A DNA stretch of 64,000 nucleotides. It comes from JADJPO01 sp046330955. GTDB lineage: Bacteria > Actinomycetota > Actinomycetes > Actinomycetales > Kineosporiaceae. The notes beneath the pieces were generated by a model, which was not told the DNA's origin, did not search any database, and was given only the letters and a program-made list of their open reading frames with translations. The DNA is taken from contig JAXLRT010000016.1 in the NCBI GenBank assembly GCA_046330955.1, forward strand, positions 62,001 through 126,000, given 5' to 3'. A program made the position numbers and the translations under genes. Positions 42,354 to 50,353 of the stretch are shown in pieces; position 1 is the stretch's first letter; every line of letters starts with the position of its first letter.

Positions 42354-43738
42354 ACGGGCAGCACGTCCTGAGCCATCGGGCCGCCATCGAGTCGATCACC
42401 ACTCTGCTGGCCGACCGGTTCATCGCCGCGGTGCCGGTCGCCCGGCCCACGGTGCACGGTCTGGTGGCCGATGTGGTGGGACTGGGCATCCGGGTCGAGG
42501 GCATTCGAGCCGGGGTCGGCGACCTGGTGCACGTGCGCAGCGATGCCGGCTCGGTGCCGGCACAGGTGGTGGCCGTGCACCGTTCCGGTGCCACCTGCAT
42601 GCCGCTGGGCACGACGGCGGGCATCGCCGCCGGGTGCGCCGTGGAGCCGACCGGCGGCCCCGCCCTGGTGCCGGCCGGTCAGGGGCTGCTCGGCCGGGTG
42701 GTCGATGCCCTCGGTCGCCCGATGGACGGCGCCGGGCCGCTGCGGGACGTCGTCCCCGTCGCGCTCGAGGCGTCGGCCCCGAACCCGTTGCACCGCAGGC
42801 GAGTCGACACCGCCCTGGCCACCGGGGTACGGGCGATGGACACCCTCATCCCGGTCGGTGCGGGCCAGCGGGTCGGCATCATGGCCGGCTCCGGCGTGGG
42901 CAAGTCCACCCTGCTCGGCATGGCCGTCCGCGGCACCTCGGCGCCGGTCCGGGTGGTCGCCCTGGTGGGCGAGCGGGGGCGTGAGGTGCGCGAGTTCCTC
43001 GAGGACACCCTCGACGAGGTCACCCGGGCCAGCACCGTGATCGTGCTGGCCACCGGCGACGATCCCCCGATGTTGCGACTCACCGCCGCGTTCACCGCCA
43101 CCCGCATGGCGGAGTGGTTCCGCGACCAGGGGTTCGACGTCCTGTTGGTGGTCGACTCGATCACCCGGACGGCGCTCGCTCAGCGCGAGGTGGCCCTGGC
43201 CGCCGGCGAGGCACCGGCGACCCGCGGGTACCCCGCCAGCGTGTTCGCCATGCTGCCCCGGCTGCTCGAGCGTGCCGGGCCGGGAGCGGAGGGCAGCATC
43301 ACCGCGCTCTACACCGTTCTGGTCGAGGGCGACGACCTGCAGGACCCGATCGGCGACACGGTGCGCGGCATCCTCGACGGGCACATCGTGCTGTCCCGGC
43401 GGCTGGCGACGGCCGGGCACTTCCCCAGTATCGATGTGCTGGAATCGATCTCGCGGGTCGAGCGGGCGGTCTGCACGCCCGACCAGTTGGGCCTGGCCGC
43501 GATGGCGCGCCGGCTGCTCGCCGCGCACCGCGATGCCCGGGAGCTGATCGAGGTGGGCGCCTACGCCGCCGGCAGCGACCCGGATGTCGATCTGGCCATC
43601 GCCCTGCGCCCCGGCCTGGAGGACTTCCTCCGGCAGCGGCCGGACACGGCGATACCGGTCGAGCAGGCCTGGGCCGAGCTGGCCCGGGCACTGGGTGGGC
43701 AGGCACTGGGTGGTCAGGCACCGGGTGAGGCCGCATGA
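42350..43738 (+). CDS. fliI: Flagellum-specific ATPase FliI
   Basis: This 462-residue ATPase of the flagellar type III export gate has Walker A GIMAGSGVGKSTLLGM, VGERGREVREFLED, the Walker B strand FDVLLVVDSITR, and the RGYPASVFAMLPRLLERAG block that distinguishes FliI from F1 beta subunits. The C-terminus ends in an unusual Gly/Ala/Gln repeat (GGQALGGQAPGEAA). Confidence 0.96.
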   Translation: MNGQHVLSHRAAIESITTLLADRFIAAVPVARPTVHGLVADVVGLGIRVEGIRAGVGDLVHVRSDAGSVPAQVVAVHRSGATCMPLGTTAGIAAGCAVEPTGGPALVPAGQGLLGRVVDALGRPMDGAGPLRDVVPVALEASAPNPLHRRRVDTALATGVRAMDTLIPVGAGQRVGIMAGSGVGKSTLLGMAVRGTSAPVRVVALVGERGREVREFLEDTLDEVTRASTVIVLATGDDPPMLRLTAAFTATRMAEWFRDQGFDVLLVVDSITRTALAQREVALAAGEAPATRGYPASVFAMLPRLLERAGPGAEGSITALYTVLVEGDDLQDPIGDTVRGILDGHIVLSRRLATAGHFPSIDVLESISRVERAVCTPDQLGLAAMARRLLAAHRDARELIEVGAYAAGSDPDVDLAIALRPGLEDFLRQRPDTAIPVEQAWAELARALGGQALGGQAPGEAA

Positions 43739-44199
43739 GCCGCCGATTCCGGCTGCAGACCCTGGAGCGGTTGCGCGCCGTCCGGTTGGACGCCGCCGCC
43801 CGGGAACTGAGTGCCGCCCGGCGGGCCGCGACCGACGCCGAACTGGAACTCGCGGCGCTGCAGCAGGCCGTGCTGGCCTGTGTGCCGAGCTCCCACGCCG
43901 CCTCTCGGGACGTGGTGACCGCCGGGCTGCGACGCGACCTGTTGCGCGAGCGCGCCGAAGAGGCTGCCGCCACCGTGGTCACCCGGCAGAGCGAGGTGGC
44001 CGCTGCGGTCGAGGCCTGGCACGCCGCGCGGGCCGGGCTGCGAGCCGTCGAGGCGCTGCACGAGCGGCACCGGCTCACCCTGGCCGAGTCCGACGCCCGG
44101 CTCGAACAGCGGCTGATCGACGACCTGGCGGCCGGCATGCCCCGCCGAGCCGCTGCGACGACCGAGGTCGACACCCCGGCAGGGGGTGAGCCCCGATGA
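43735..44199 (+). CDS. fliJ: Flagellar export protein FliJ
   Basis: This 154-residue protein is predicted to be almost entirely a coiled coil (FRLQTLERLRAVRLDAAARE then long heptad-like helices). It fits FliJ, the central stalk that couples FliI to the export gate. Sequence identity in this family is low, so position between fliI and the wall hydrolase is part of the evidence. It overlaps both neighbours by four bases. Confidence 0.8.
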   Translation: MSRRFRLQTLERLRAVRLDAAARELSAARRAATDAELELAALQQAVLACVPSSHAASRDVVTAGLRRDLLRERAEEAAATVVTRQSEVAAAVEAWHAARAGLRAVEALHERHRLTLAESDARLEQRLIDDLAAGMPRRAAATTEVDTPAGGEPR

Positions 44200-45335
44200 C
44201 CGCACCGGTTCCGGAGTCGTTCGGGGCGATGCAGGCCCGGGTCGGGGAGTTGCAGTCCCTGCTGGGCCTGCGGCCGGCCGGGACGCCCACCCGATCGAAC
44301 GGCAGCACCACGGCCCCGGGTACCGCTGCCGGGTTCGCCGCGCTGCTCGCCGAGGCGATGGGATCGCAGGGCGGCGCCACGACCGGCGAGACCACCGACC
44401 TGGTGCAGACCCTGGCGCAACTGACCGGCAGCACCGGGGCGGCGGGATACGCCGGCATCACCGGGTCCGGCGCCACCGGCGGAATCGGCGCGACCGGCGG
44501 CGCCGCGCCGTCCGGGATCGATCTCGGCGCTGCGGCCGTCGCCAAGGCCGAGCAGTACACCGGGGTCGACTACGTCTGGGGCGGTGAGGATCCCGCGACG
44601 GGGGTCGACTGCTCCGGCCTGGTGCAGTACGTCTACGGCTCGCTCGGCATCGACCTGCCCCGGGTGGCCGCCGATCAGTCCCGGGCCGGCACGGCCGTGC
44701 CCTCGCTCGCCGCGGCCCGCCCGGGCGACCTGGTCTTCTTCGGCAAACCCGCTCACCACGTGGGGATCTACGTCGGCAACGGCAAGATGATCGACGCGCC
44801 CCGCACCGGTAAGACCGTCGGCGTGCACCCGCTGTGGTCCACGCCCTCGGCGATCCGTCGGGTGACCCCGGCGGTGGACGCGACGGTGGCGGCGTCCGGG
44901 GCCGGTGGCATCGGCGCCCTGGGCCGGGCGAGCGCCGCCACCACGAGCTCGCTCACCGGGCCCTATGCCGCCCTGTTCACGGCCGCTGGACGGCGCCACG
45001 GCGTCGACCCGGCGCTGCTCTCGGCCGTGGCCAAGGCCGAGAGCGGGTACGACCCCCGGGCGGCCAGCGGCGCCGGGGCACAGGGGCTGATGCAGCTCAT
45101 GCCCGCAACGGCACGATCCCTCGGCGTCGACGCGTACAACCCGGCCGAGGCGGTGGACGGCGCTGCCCGGCTGCTGAACGACCTGCTGTCGCAGTTCGGT
45201 GGCCGCGTCGACCTCGCCCTGGCCGGCTACAACGCCGGACCCGGCGCGGTGCGGAAGTACGGCGGCATCCCGCCGTACGCCGAGACCCAGACCTATGTCC
45301 GACGTGTGCTCGAGTACCGAGAGGCCCTGCGATGA
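44196..45335 (+). CDS. Bifunctional NlpC/P60 peptidase and SLT lytic transglycosylase
   Basis: This is a 379-residue protein. Residues about 110-225 are an NlpC/P60 endopeptidase with Cys in GVDCSGLVQYV and His in AHHVGIYVGNGKM. Residues about 255-379 are a soluble lytic transglycosylase with the catalytic Glu in VAKAESGYDP, GAQGLMQLMPATA, AGYNAGPGAV and TQTYVRRVLEY. The first 100 residues look like a FlgJ-type rod-associated segment with Gly/Thr linkers. No Sec signal is seen, so export through the flagellar apparatus is likely. It probably replaces FlgJ, opening peptidoglycan for the rod. Confidence 0.88.
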   Translation: MTAPVPESFGAMQARVGELQSLLGLRPAGTPTRSNGSTTAPGTAAGFAALLAEAMGSQGGATTGETTDLVQTLAQLTGSTGAAGYAGITGSGATGGIGATGGAAPSGIDLGAAAVAKAEQYTGVDYVWGGEDPATGVDCSGLVQYVYGSLGIDLPRVAADQSRAGTAVPSLAAARPGDLVFFGKPAHHVGIYVGNGKMIDAPRTGKTVGVHPLWSTPSAIRRVTPAVDATVAASGAGGIGALGRASAATTSSLTGPYAALFTAAGRRHGVDPALLSAVAKAESGYDPRAASGAGAQGLMQLMPATARSLGVDAYNPAEAVDGAARLLNDLLSQFGGRVDLALAGYNAGPGAVRKYGGIPPYAETQTYVRRVLEYREALR

Positions 45336-47152
45336 CCGTGACCACGAACCGATCCGGCGCCGCACCGTCGGGCGCGCTGACCAGCGCGCTGACCGGCGCC
45401 GACCCGAGCCAGGCGTCCAAACCGGTGCAGGCCCCGAACCCGGCGACGGTCGCGGCCTTCCACCAGGCGCTGCTGGCGGCCCGCCAGGGCACCGCGACGC
45501 AGGACAGCCGTCCGGAGCTGCCGGAACGGGCTCGGCCCACGGTCGAGGACCGGCCCCAGGAGCGCACCCGGTCTCGGCGCCCGGCGCGCCGTCCGGCGAC
45601 CGCCCGTCCCACGCCGGCATCGCCGCCCGAGGTGGCGGCCCCCATCGCTGCGCCGGCGGTGACGTCGTCCGCCACGCCGGTCACCCCGGCGACGCCGTCG
45701 GCACGGCCCGAGGCAGCGGCTCAGGCTCGTCCCGGCCGCACCGGCACCGATCCTGCGGGCGGGACCCGCACGGACTCCGACCGGGTCGGGTCGGCCCCGG
45801 CCCGATCCCAGGCCGCCGCCGCGAGCCCGGTGACGTCCGGCCCCGGCACCCAGGAGCCGAGCGAGGCTGCCTCGGCGGCAGTCGATCCCACCCCCGGCGT
45901 CACCGCCGGATCGTTCGCGGCGGCGCTGGCCACCGCCGAGGCCGTGCCCCAGGTGGGCACGTCGACCGAGCCGGACGCCGCGCCCGGATCGGCCCCCGCG
46001 GCAGGCCGGCTGGACACGGCCGATGGCTCCGGACCGATTGCGGTTCAGGCGGACACGGCCGCGGCGGCCCCGACGCCGGCAGTGGACCCCGCGAGCACCA
46101 CGATGGTGGCAGCGGCCGTGGCTGCGACGTCCACCCCCCGCGCGGCCGGCGCATCGACGGCGCCGGTGAGCGGTGCCCGCACCGAAGGGGCCGAGGCCGC
46201 GGCGACACCAACGACCATCGAGGATTCGTCGAACGGCGGCCCGGCCGCGCCGACCCCGTCGCTCACCACAGTGCCCGAGCCACTGCCCGAGCCGCGGCCG
46301 GCACCGGCGCCCTCCTCGGGGTCGTCCGCGGCAGATCCGTTGCCGCAGAATGCCATCGCGCCGACCGCCGGCTCGCCGTCGGCAGCCGTTTCGCCGGCAG
46401 CAGCCGCCCAGGCAGCCACACCGCAGGCCGCCGCCGGCGGCGTCGGGGGGAATCCCTCACCCGCCCCGGCGGCCGACCAGCCCACCCGGTCGATCGGCTC
46501 GGTCGGCTCGGTCGGATCGGCCGAGGCCGCCGACTCCGGCTCGTCAGGCTCGTCGGCGCAGGCCGGGGCATCGGGCCCCGCCGCGGCCACCGCCGACACC
46601 ACACCGGCCACCACGCCCGTCACCGGTGGCGTCCAGGCGCCTGCCGCCGCGGCGCCCACCGCGGGGACCGAACCGGCACGCACGCCTCATGCGCCGGGCA
46701 GCCCGCAGGATCTGGCCGCCCAGGTGGTCAAGCACGTCAGCGGCCTGCGGACCCTGCGCGACGGCACCCACCGCACGGTGATGCACCTGTCGCCCGACCA
46801 CCTCGGCGATCTGACCGTGACGATCGATGTCCGGGGGGCGAGCGTGCAGTTGTCGATGTCGGGCGAGGCCACCGCCATCGCCACGTTGCGCGAGGGCATG
46901 AACCACCTCAGGGACCAACTCTCCGACGCGGGGCTCGATCTCGGCTCGGTGGCATTGCAGGACAGCGCGACCGAGGGCTCCCCACAGCGCCGTCCGGGTG
47001 CCGGGGAGAGCGACGGGCGGCCCGGCGGCGCCCCGGGACGATCCGAGGCCCGGCCGGGTAGCGAGCGGACGGCGTCCCGCTTCGACCGGGACGACGCCCG
47101 GTCGGCCACTCGGGTGATCTCCTCCACGGAGGGCTTCGATGTCCGGGTCTGA
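45332..47152 (+). CDS. fliK: Flagellar hook-length control protein FliK
   Basis: This 606-residue protein has about 460 residues of Ala/Pro/Thr/Ser low complexity forming the flexible ruler. They are followed by the conserved Flg_hook domain (about 470-560): HRTVMHLSPDHLGDLTVTID then MNHLRDQLSDAGLDLGSVAL. It sets hook length and switches export specificity. The ATG at 45332 overlaps the wall-hydrolase stop. A long open frame on the other strand is a composition artefact. Confidence 0.88.
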   Translation: MTVTTNRSGAAPSGALTSALTGADPSQASKPVQAPNPATVAAFHQALLAARQGTATQDSRPELPERARPTVEDRPQERTRSRRPARRPATARPTPASPPEVAAPIAAPAVTSSATPVTPATPSARPEAAAQARPGRTGTDPAGGTRTDSDRVGSAPARSQAAAASPVTSGPGTQEPSEAASAAVDPTPGVTAGSFAAALATAEAVPQVGTSTEPDAAPGSAPAAGRLDTADGSGPIAVQADTAAAAPTPAVDPASTTMVAAAVAATSTPRAAGASTAPVSGARTEGAEAAATPTTIEDSSNGGPAAPTPSLTTVPEPLPEPRPAPAPSSGSSAADPLPQNAIAPTAGSPSAAVSPAAAAQAATPQAAAGGVGGNPSPAPAADQPTRSIGSVGSVGSAEAADSGSSGSSAQAGASGPAAATADTTPATTPVTGGVQAPAAAAPTAGTEPARTPHAPGSPQDLAAQVVKHVSGLRTLRDGTHRTVMHLSPDHLGDLTVTIDVRGASVQLSMSGEATAIATLREGMNHLRDQLSDAGLDLGSVALQDSATEGSPQRRPGAGESDGRPGGAPGRSEARPGSERTASRFDRDDARSATRVISSTEGFDVRV

Positions 47153-47233
47153 TCCGTCGAACACCTTGATTACCAGGACAACCGGCCGACGGGTAGTCGA
47201 CGGCCACCGTCAGCGAAAGGACAGTGCAGCCGC

Positions 47234-47716
47234 ATGAGCAGCGTGACGGGCATCGGCACCGCGAAGACGCCCACGATCACCGGGTCCGACGGGACGACGT
47301 TCTCGACGGGCGCCGACCGCACCGCGATGGGCACCGACACGTTCCTGAAGTTGCTGGTGGCCCAGTTGCAGTACCAGGACCCGAGCAACCCGACCGACTC
47401 GTCGCAGTTCATGGCGCAGACGGCCCAGTTCACCGCGGTCGAGAAGATGCAGCAGCTCACCGAGTTGCAGCAGCAGGTGCTGGACTCCTCACGCAGCCAG
47501 ACCGCCACCTCGCTGGTCGGGCGCACGGTCACCTACACCGACGCCTCCGGAGCCAGCCGAACCGGCCTGGTCACCGCCGCCACGCTGGGCTCCTCGACCC
47601 CCAATCTGACGATCGACGGCCTGAAGATCGAACTGACGGCGGTGACGGGGGTCTCGACCACCCCGGCCGGCACGTCGTCCGGCACCTCCACGAGCACCTC
47701 GTCCGGCAGCAGCTGA
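47234..47716 (+). CDS. flgD: Flagellar hook assembly scaffold FlgD
   Basis: This 160-residue hook cap protein has the export/cap region intact: MGTDTFLKLLVAQLQYQDPS, NPTDSSQFMAQTAQFTAVEK, MQQLTELQQQ. A short tudor-like part SLVGRTVTYTDASG follows. It lacks the longer C-terminal Ig-like domain of FlgD proteins of about 220 residues and ends in a Ser/Thr run. Confidence 0.92.
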   Translation: MSSVTGIGTAKTPTITGSDGTTFSTGADRTAMGTDTFLKLLVAQLQYQDPSNPTDSSQFMAQTAQFTAVEKMQQLTELQQQVLDSSRSQTATSLVGRTVTYTDASGASRTGLVTAATLGSSTPNLTIDGLKIELTAVTGVSTTPAGTSSGTSTSTSSGSS

Positions 47717-47732
47717 ACGAGGATCCCACTCG

Positions 47733-47819
47733 GTGGCGGCTCAGCGTCGACCCGTCACCGTGCACCACCCCGACGGCACGAAGCCTCTCGGGCCTTCCGG
47801 CACGGACGCCGACTTCTGA
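47733..47819 (+). CDS. Possible 28-residue small protein between flgD and flgE
   Basis: GTG 47733 opens a 28-codon frame, reading from AAQRRPVTVHHPDGTKPLGP to its TGA at 47817-47819, with mostly G/C third positions and a GAGGA 12 bases upstream. It fills most of the 127-bp gap between flgD and flgE. No family is recognised. Chance is possible in DNA this GC-rich. Confidence 0.3.
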   Translation: MAAQRRPVTVHHPDGTKPLGPSGTDADF

Positions 47820-47843
47820 GTTGTCCCGTCACTGGAGGACCCG

Positions 47844-49043
47844 TTGCTTCGCTCCCTCTTCTCCGGCATCACCGGTCTGCGTCAACACCAGACCTTGATG
47901 GACGTCACGTCGAACAACATCGCCAACGTCAACACGACCGGTTTCAAGGGCAGTGCCACCACCTTCGAGGACACGCTGAGCCAGATCGTGCGCAGCGCCG
48001 GCACCCCCACCCCCGGCCTGGGCGGTCTCAACCCGGCCCAGATCGGCCTCGGCGTGCAGCTGGGCGCCATCACGACGAACTTCCGGCAGGGCTCGGCGCA
48101 GAGCACCGGCCGCACCACCGACCTGATGATCCAGGGCGACGGGTTCTTCGTGGTGACCAACGGGGTGCAGCAGTCGTACACCCGCGCCGGTGCCTTCAAC
48201 TTCGACACCAACGGCCGGCTGGTGAACTCCGAGGGCATGCGGGTGCAGGGCTGGCCCGGGGTGAACGGGGCGATCAACACCGACGGCCCGTTGGGCGACA
48301 TCATGGTGCCGGCCGGCACCATGATCCCACCGACCGCCTCGAGCCAGGTCACCATGGCAGGCAACATCACCACCGGTACCTCCACGACGCTGACCCTGGG
48401 CGCCACGGTGTACGACAAATCCGGTGTGGCGCACTCGGTCTCGGTCCTGCTCACGCCGTCGTCCGGCACCTTCACGGTGGACGTCACCGACCTGACCGAT
48501 CCGGCCTCGACCCCGGCCGCCGGGGCGCTGGCGTTCACCGGTACCGGTGGCTACGACGCCGCCAACTCCACCTCGGCGAGCCTGACCCTGGCCGACGGGA
48601 CGGCGATCACCTTCGACATGACCGGTGCCAGCCTCTACGGCGGGCCGAAGTCGCTGTCGGTGACGGCGACGGACGGCGCTGCCGCCGGCAGCCTGCAGCA
48701 GTTCCAGATCGATCAGGACGGCACCATCATCGGCCTCTTCAGCAACCAGCAGAAGCAGCGGCTGGGCAAGCTGGCGTTGGCGAACTTCACCAACCCGAGC
48801 GGCCTCGAGAAGGTCGGCAACACCGCGTTCGTCGAGACCAGCAACTCGGGCCTGCCACAGATCGGCGTCGCCGGCAGCGGTGGCCGAGGCACGCTGCTCG
48901 GATCCACCCTGGAGATGAGCAACGTCGACCTGGCGCAGGAGTTCACCAACATGATCATCGCGCAGCGCGGGTTCCAGGCGAACTCGCGGGTGATCACCAC
49001 CAGCGACCAGATGCTGCAGGAGCTGGTGGATCTCAAGCGATGA
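47844..49043 (+). CDS. flgE: Flagellar hook protein FlgE
   Basis: This 399-residue hook protein starts LRSLFSGITGLRQHQTLMDV, then TSNNIANVNTTGFKGSATTF, with DLMIQGDGFFVVTNG and a C-terminal DLAQEFTNMIIAQRGFQANS. Its length and central domain make it the hook protein rather than FlgG or FlgF, neither of which is in the window. The start is TTG at 47844 with GGAGG six bases before it. Confidence 0.94.
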   Translation: MLRSLFSGITGLRQHQTLMDVTSNNIANVNTTGFKGSATTFEDTLSQIVRSAGTPTPGLGGLNPAQIGLGVQLGAITTNFRQGSAQSTGRTTDLMIQGDGFFVVTNGVQQSYTRAGAFNFDTNGRLVNSEGMRVQGWPGVNGAINTDGPLGDIMVPAGTMIPPTASSQVTMAGNITTGTSTTLTLGATVYDKSGVAHSVSVLLTPSSGTFTVDVTDLTDPASTPAAGALAFTGTGGYDAANSTSASLTLADGTAITFDMTGASLYGGPKSLSVTATDGAAAGSLQQFQIDQDGTIIGLFSNQQKQRLGKLALANFTNPSGLEKVGNTAFVETSNSGLPQIGVAGSGGRGTLLGSTLEMSNVDLAQEFTNMIIAQRGFQANSRVITTSDQMLQELVDLKR

Positions 49044-49053
49044 CGCCGCCCGC

Positions 49054-49152
49054 GTGATCGCCGTCTGATCGCCGTCCGCACCCGATTCAGGGTGGGATTG
49101 CGCGATCTGACGGCGATCACCGCGGCCCGGCGGCTCATACCTGGCCGCCGGG
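49054..49152 (+). promoter_or_regulatory. Paired inverted repeats between flgE and flbD
   Basis: GTGATCGCCGTC (49054-49065) pairs perfectly with GACGGCGATCAC (49109-49120) around 43 bases that include a second TGATCGCCGTC copy. CCCGGCGGC (49126-49134) pairs with GCCGCCGGG (49144-49152) around 9 bases. The second hairpin could be a terminator or attenuator. The first has too long a loop for a standard terminator and offers two competing left arms. Confidence 0.45.
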
Positions 49153-49161
49153 TGCCGATGC
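49135..49161 (+). promoter_or_regulatory. Putative sigma-28 promoter for flbD-motA-motB
   Basis: TCAT (49135-49138) and GCCGATGC (49154-49161) are separated by exactly 15 bp, as in the fliC promoter. flbD starts 50 bp downstream. It overlaps the second hairpin noted here. Confidence 0.42.
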
Positions 49162-49210
49162 GAGAGGTGAGGCCACGGAACGGCCTCCCGAGGATCCAAG
49201 GACGGACGCC

Positions 49211-49567
49211 GTGATCATCCTGACCCGATTGGGCGGCCACGAGGTGGCCGTGAACCCCGACCTGATCGAGCGTGCCGAACCGACGCCCGACACGGTGCTC
49301 ACGATGATCGACGGTCACAAGATCATCGTGGCCGAGCCCCTCGCCGAGGTGGTCGAGCTGATCCGCACCTGGCGCGCCACCGTGGTGGCCCAGGCGCACG
49401 GTATCTCGCGCGCCGAGGACCTCAGCCGGGCGATCGGCCGGCACCCGTCCTTGTTCGTCACGTCGAGTCGCGCCGAACGCGAGGACCTCGACGACAGTGT
49501 GGGTGAGCACGCGGCGATGGACGCCTCGCTCGCCCGGGTGCTGCGCTTGCCGCAGCGGGGGGAGTGA
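49211..49567 (+). CDS. flbD: FlbD/SwrD-like flagellar protein
   Basis: The 118-residue product carries the small FlbD domain at residues 1-60: MIILTRLGGHEVAVNPDLIE, TPDTVLTMIDGHKIIVAEPL. FlbD/SwrD in other bacteria is about 70 residues and raises motor torque or supports motility. The extra 50 residues here have no known motif. The start is GTG. It lies directly before motA, 3 bp apart, which fits a motor-related role. Confidence 0.88.
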   Translation: MIILTRLGGHEVAVNPDLIERAEPTPDTVLTMIDGHKIIVAEPLAEVVELIRTWRATVVAQAHGISRAEDLSRAIGRHPSLFVTSSRAEREDLDDSVGEHAAMDASLARVLRLPQRGE

Positions 49568-49570
49568 GCC

Positions 49571-50353
49571 ATGGACCCGGCAGCCATTCTCGGCATCGTG
49601 GTCGCCTTCGCGGCGATCATGATCTCGAACGTCCTGGAGGGTGGTAACCCCGCCCACCTGTTCGCGCCCGCGGCGCTGATCCTGATCTTCGTCGGCACGC
49701 TGTCCGTGTCGATGTCCTCGACCACGCTGCCGGGCACCATCGGCGCCATCAAGTGGATGATCTACGGGTTCACGGCCAAGAAGGTCGACATGAACAACGC
49801 GATCGAGCCACTGATCAAGATGGCCGAGAAGGCCCGGCGAGAAGGACTGTTGGCGTTGGAGTCCGAGATCGAGTCGATCGAGGACGAGTTCATGAAGCGC
49901 GGCCTGCAGCTCGCGGTCGACGGCACCGATCCGGACGACCTGTACGAGATCTTGTCCGCCGAGGTCAAGGCGATGAAGGCGGCCGCGGTCAAGGGCGCCA
50001 CGTTCTGGAGCGACGCCGGCGCCTACTCCCCCACGATCGGCATCATCGGTACCTGTATGGGCCTGATCCACGCCCTGGGCAACCTCGACAAGCCCGAGAA
50101 GCTCGGCGAGATGATCGCCGCGGCCTTCCTCGCGACCCTGTGGGGCATCATGTCCGCCAACGTGATGTTCCTGGCCTGGGGTAAGCGCATCAAGGCCTGC
50201 AACGCCCTCGAGGCGAACTACAAGGAGATCATCATCGACGGCGTGCTGGCCATTCAGGCCGGCGCCAACCCGCGGGTGGTGGCCACCAAGCTGCGCTCGA
50301 AGATCGTGGCCGACGTGCCCGGTGGTCCGCCGGCCGCCAAGGAAGCGGCATGA
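49571..50353 (+). CDS. motA: Flagellar motor stator MotA
   Basis: This 260-residue protein has four membrane segments: two near the N-terminus (AAILGIVVAFAAIMISNV; ALILIFVGTLSVSMSS) and two after the cytoplasmic loop. The conserved PTIGIIGTCMGLIHALGNLD and LGEMIAAAFLATLWGIMSAN lie there. The charged loop (KARREGLLALESEIESIEDE) contacts FliG. It overlaps motB as ATGA. Confidence 0.95.
   Translation: MDPAAILGIVVAFAAIMISNVLEGGNPAHLFAPAALILIFVGTLSVSMSSTTLPGTIGAIKWMIYGFTAKKVDMNNAIEPLIKMAEKARREGLLALESEIESIEDEFMKRGLQLAVDGTDPDDLYEILSAEVKAMKAAAVKGATFWSDAGAYSPTIGIIGTCMGLIHALGNLDKPEKLGEMIAAAFLATLWGIMSANVMFLAWGKRIKACNALEANYKEIIIDGVLAIQAGANPRVVATKLRSKIVADVPGGPPAAKEAA

Noticed and set aside
40640..43528. 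962-codon open frame on the minus strand
   Set aside because: Antisense to fliG, fliH and fliI, all with clear family motifs on the plus strand.
47153..47233. Sigma-28 promoter before flgD (TTGA-N15-GCCGACGG)
   Set aside because: The -35 part does not match and the -10 match is partial; flgD is probably transcribed from upstream.
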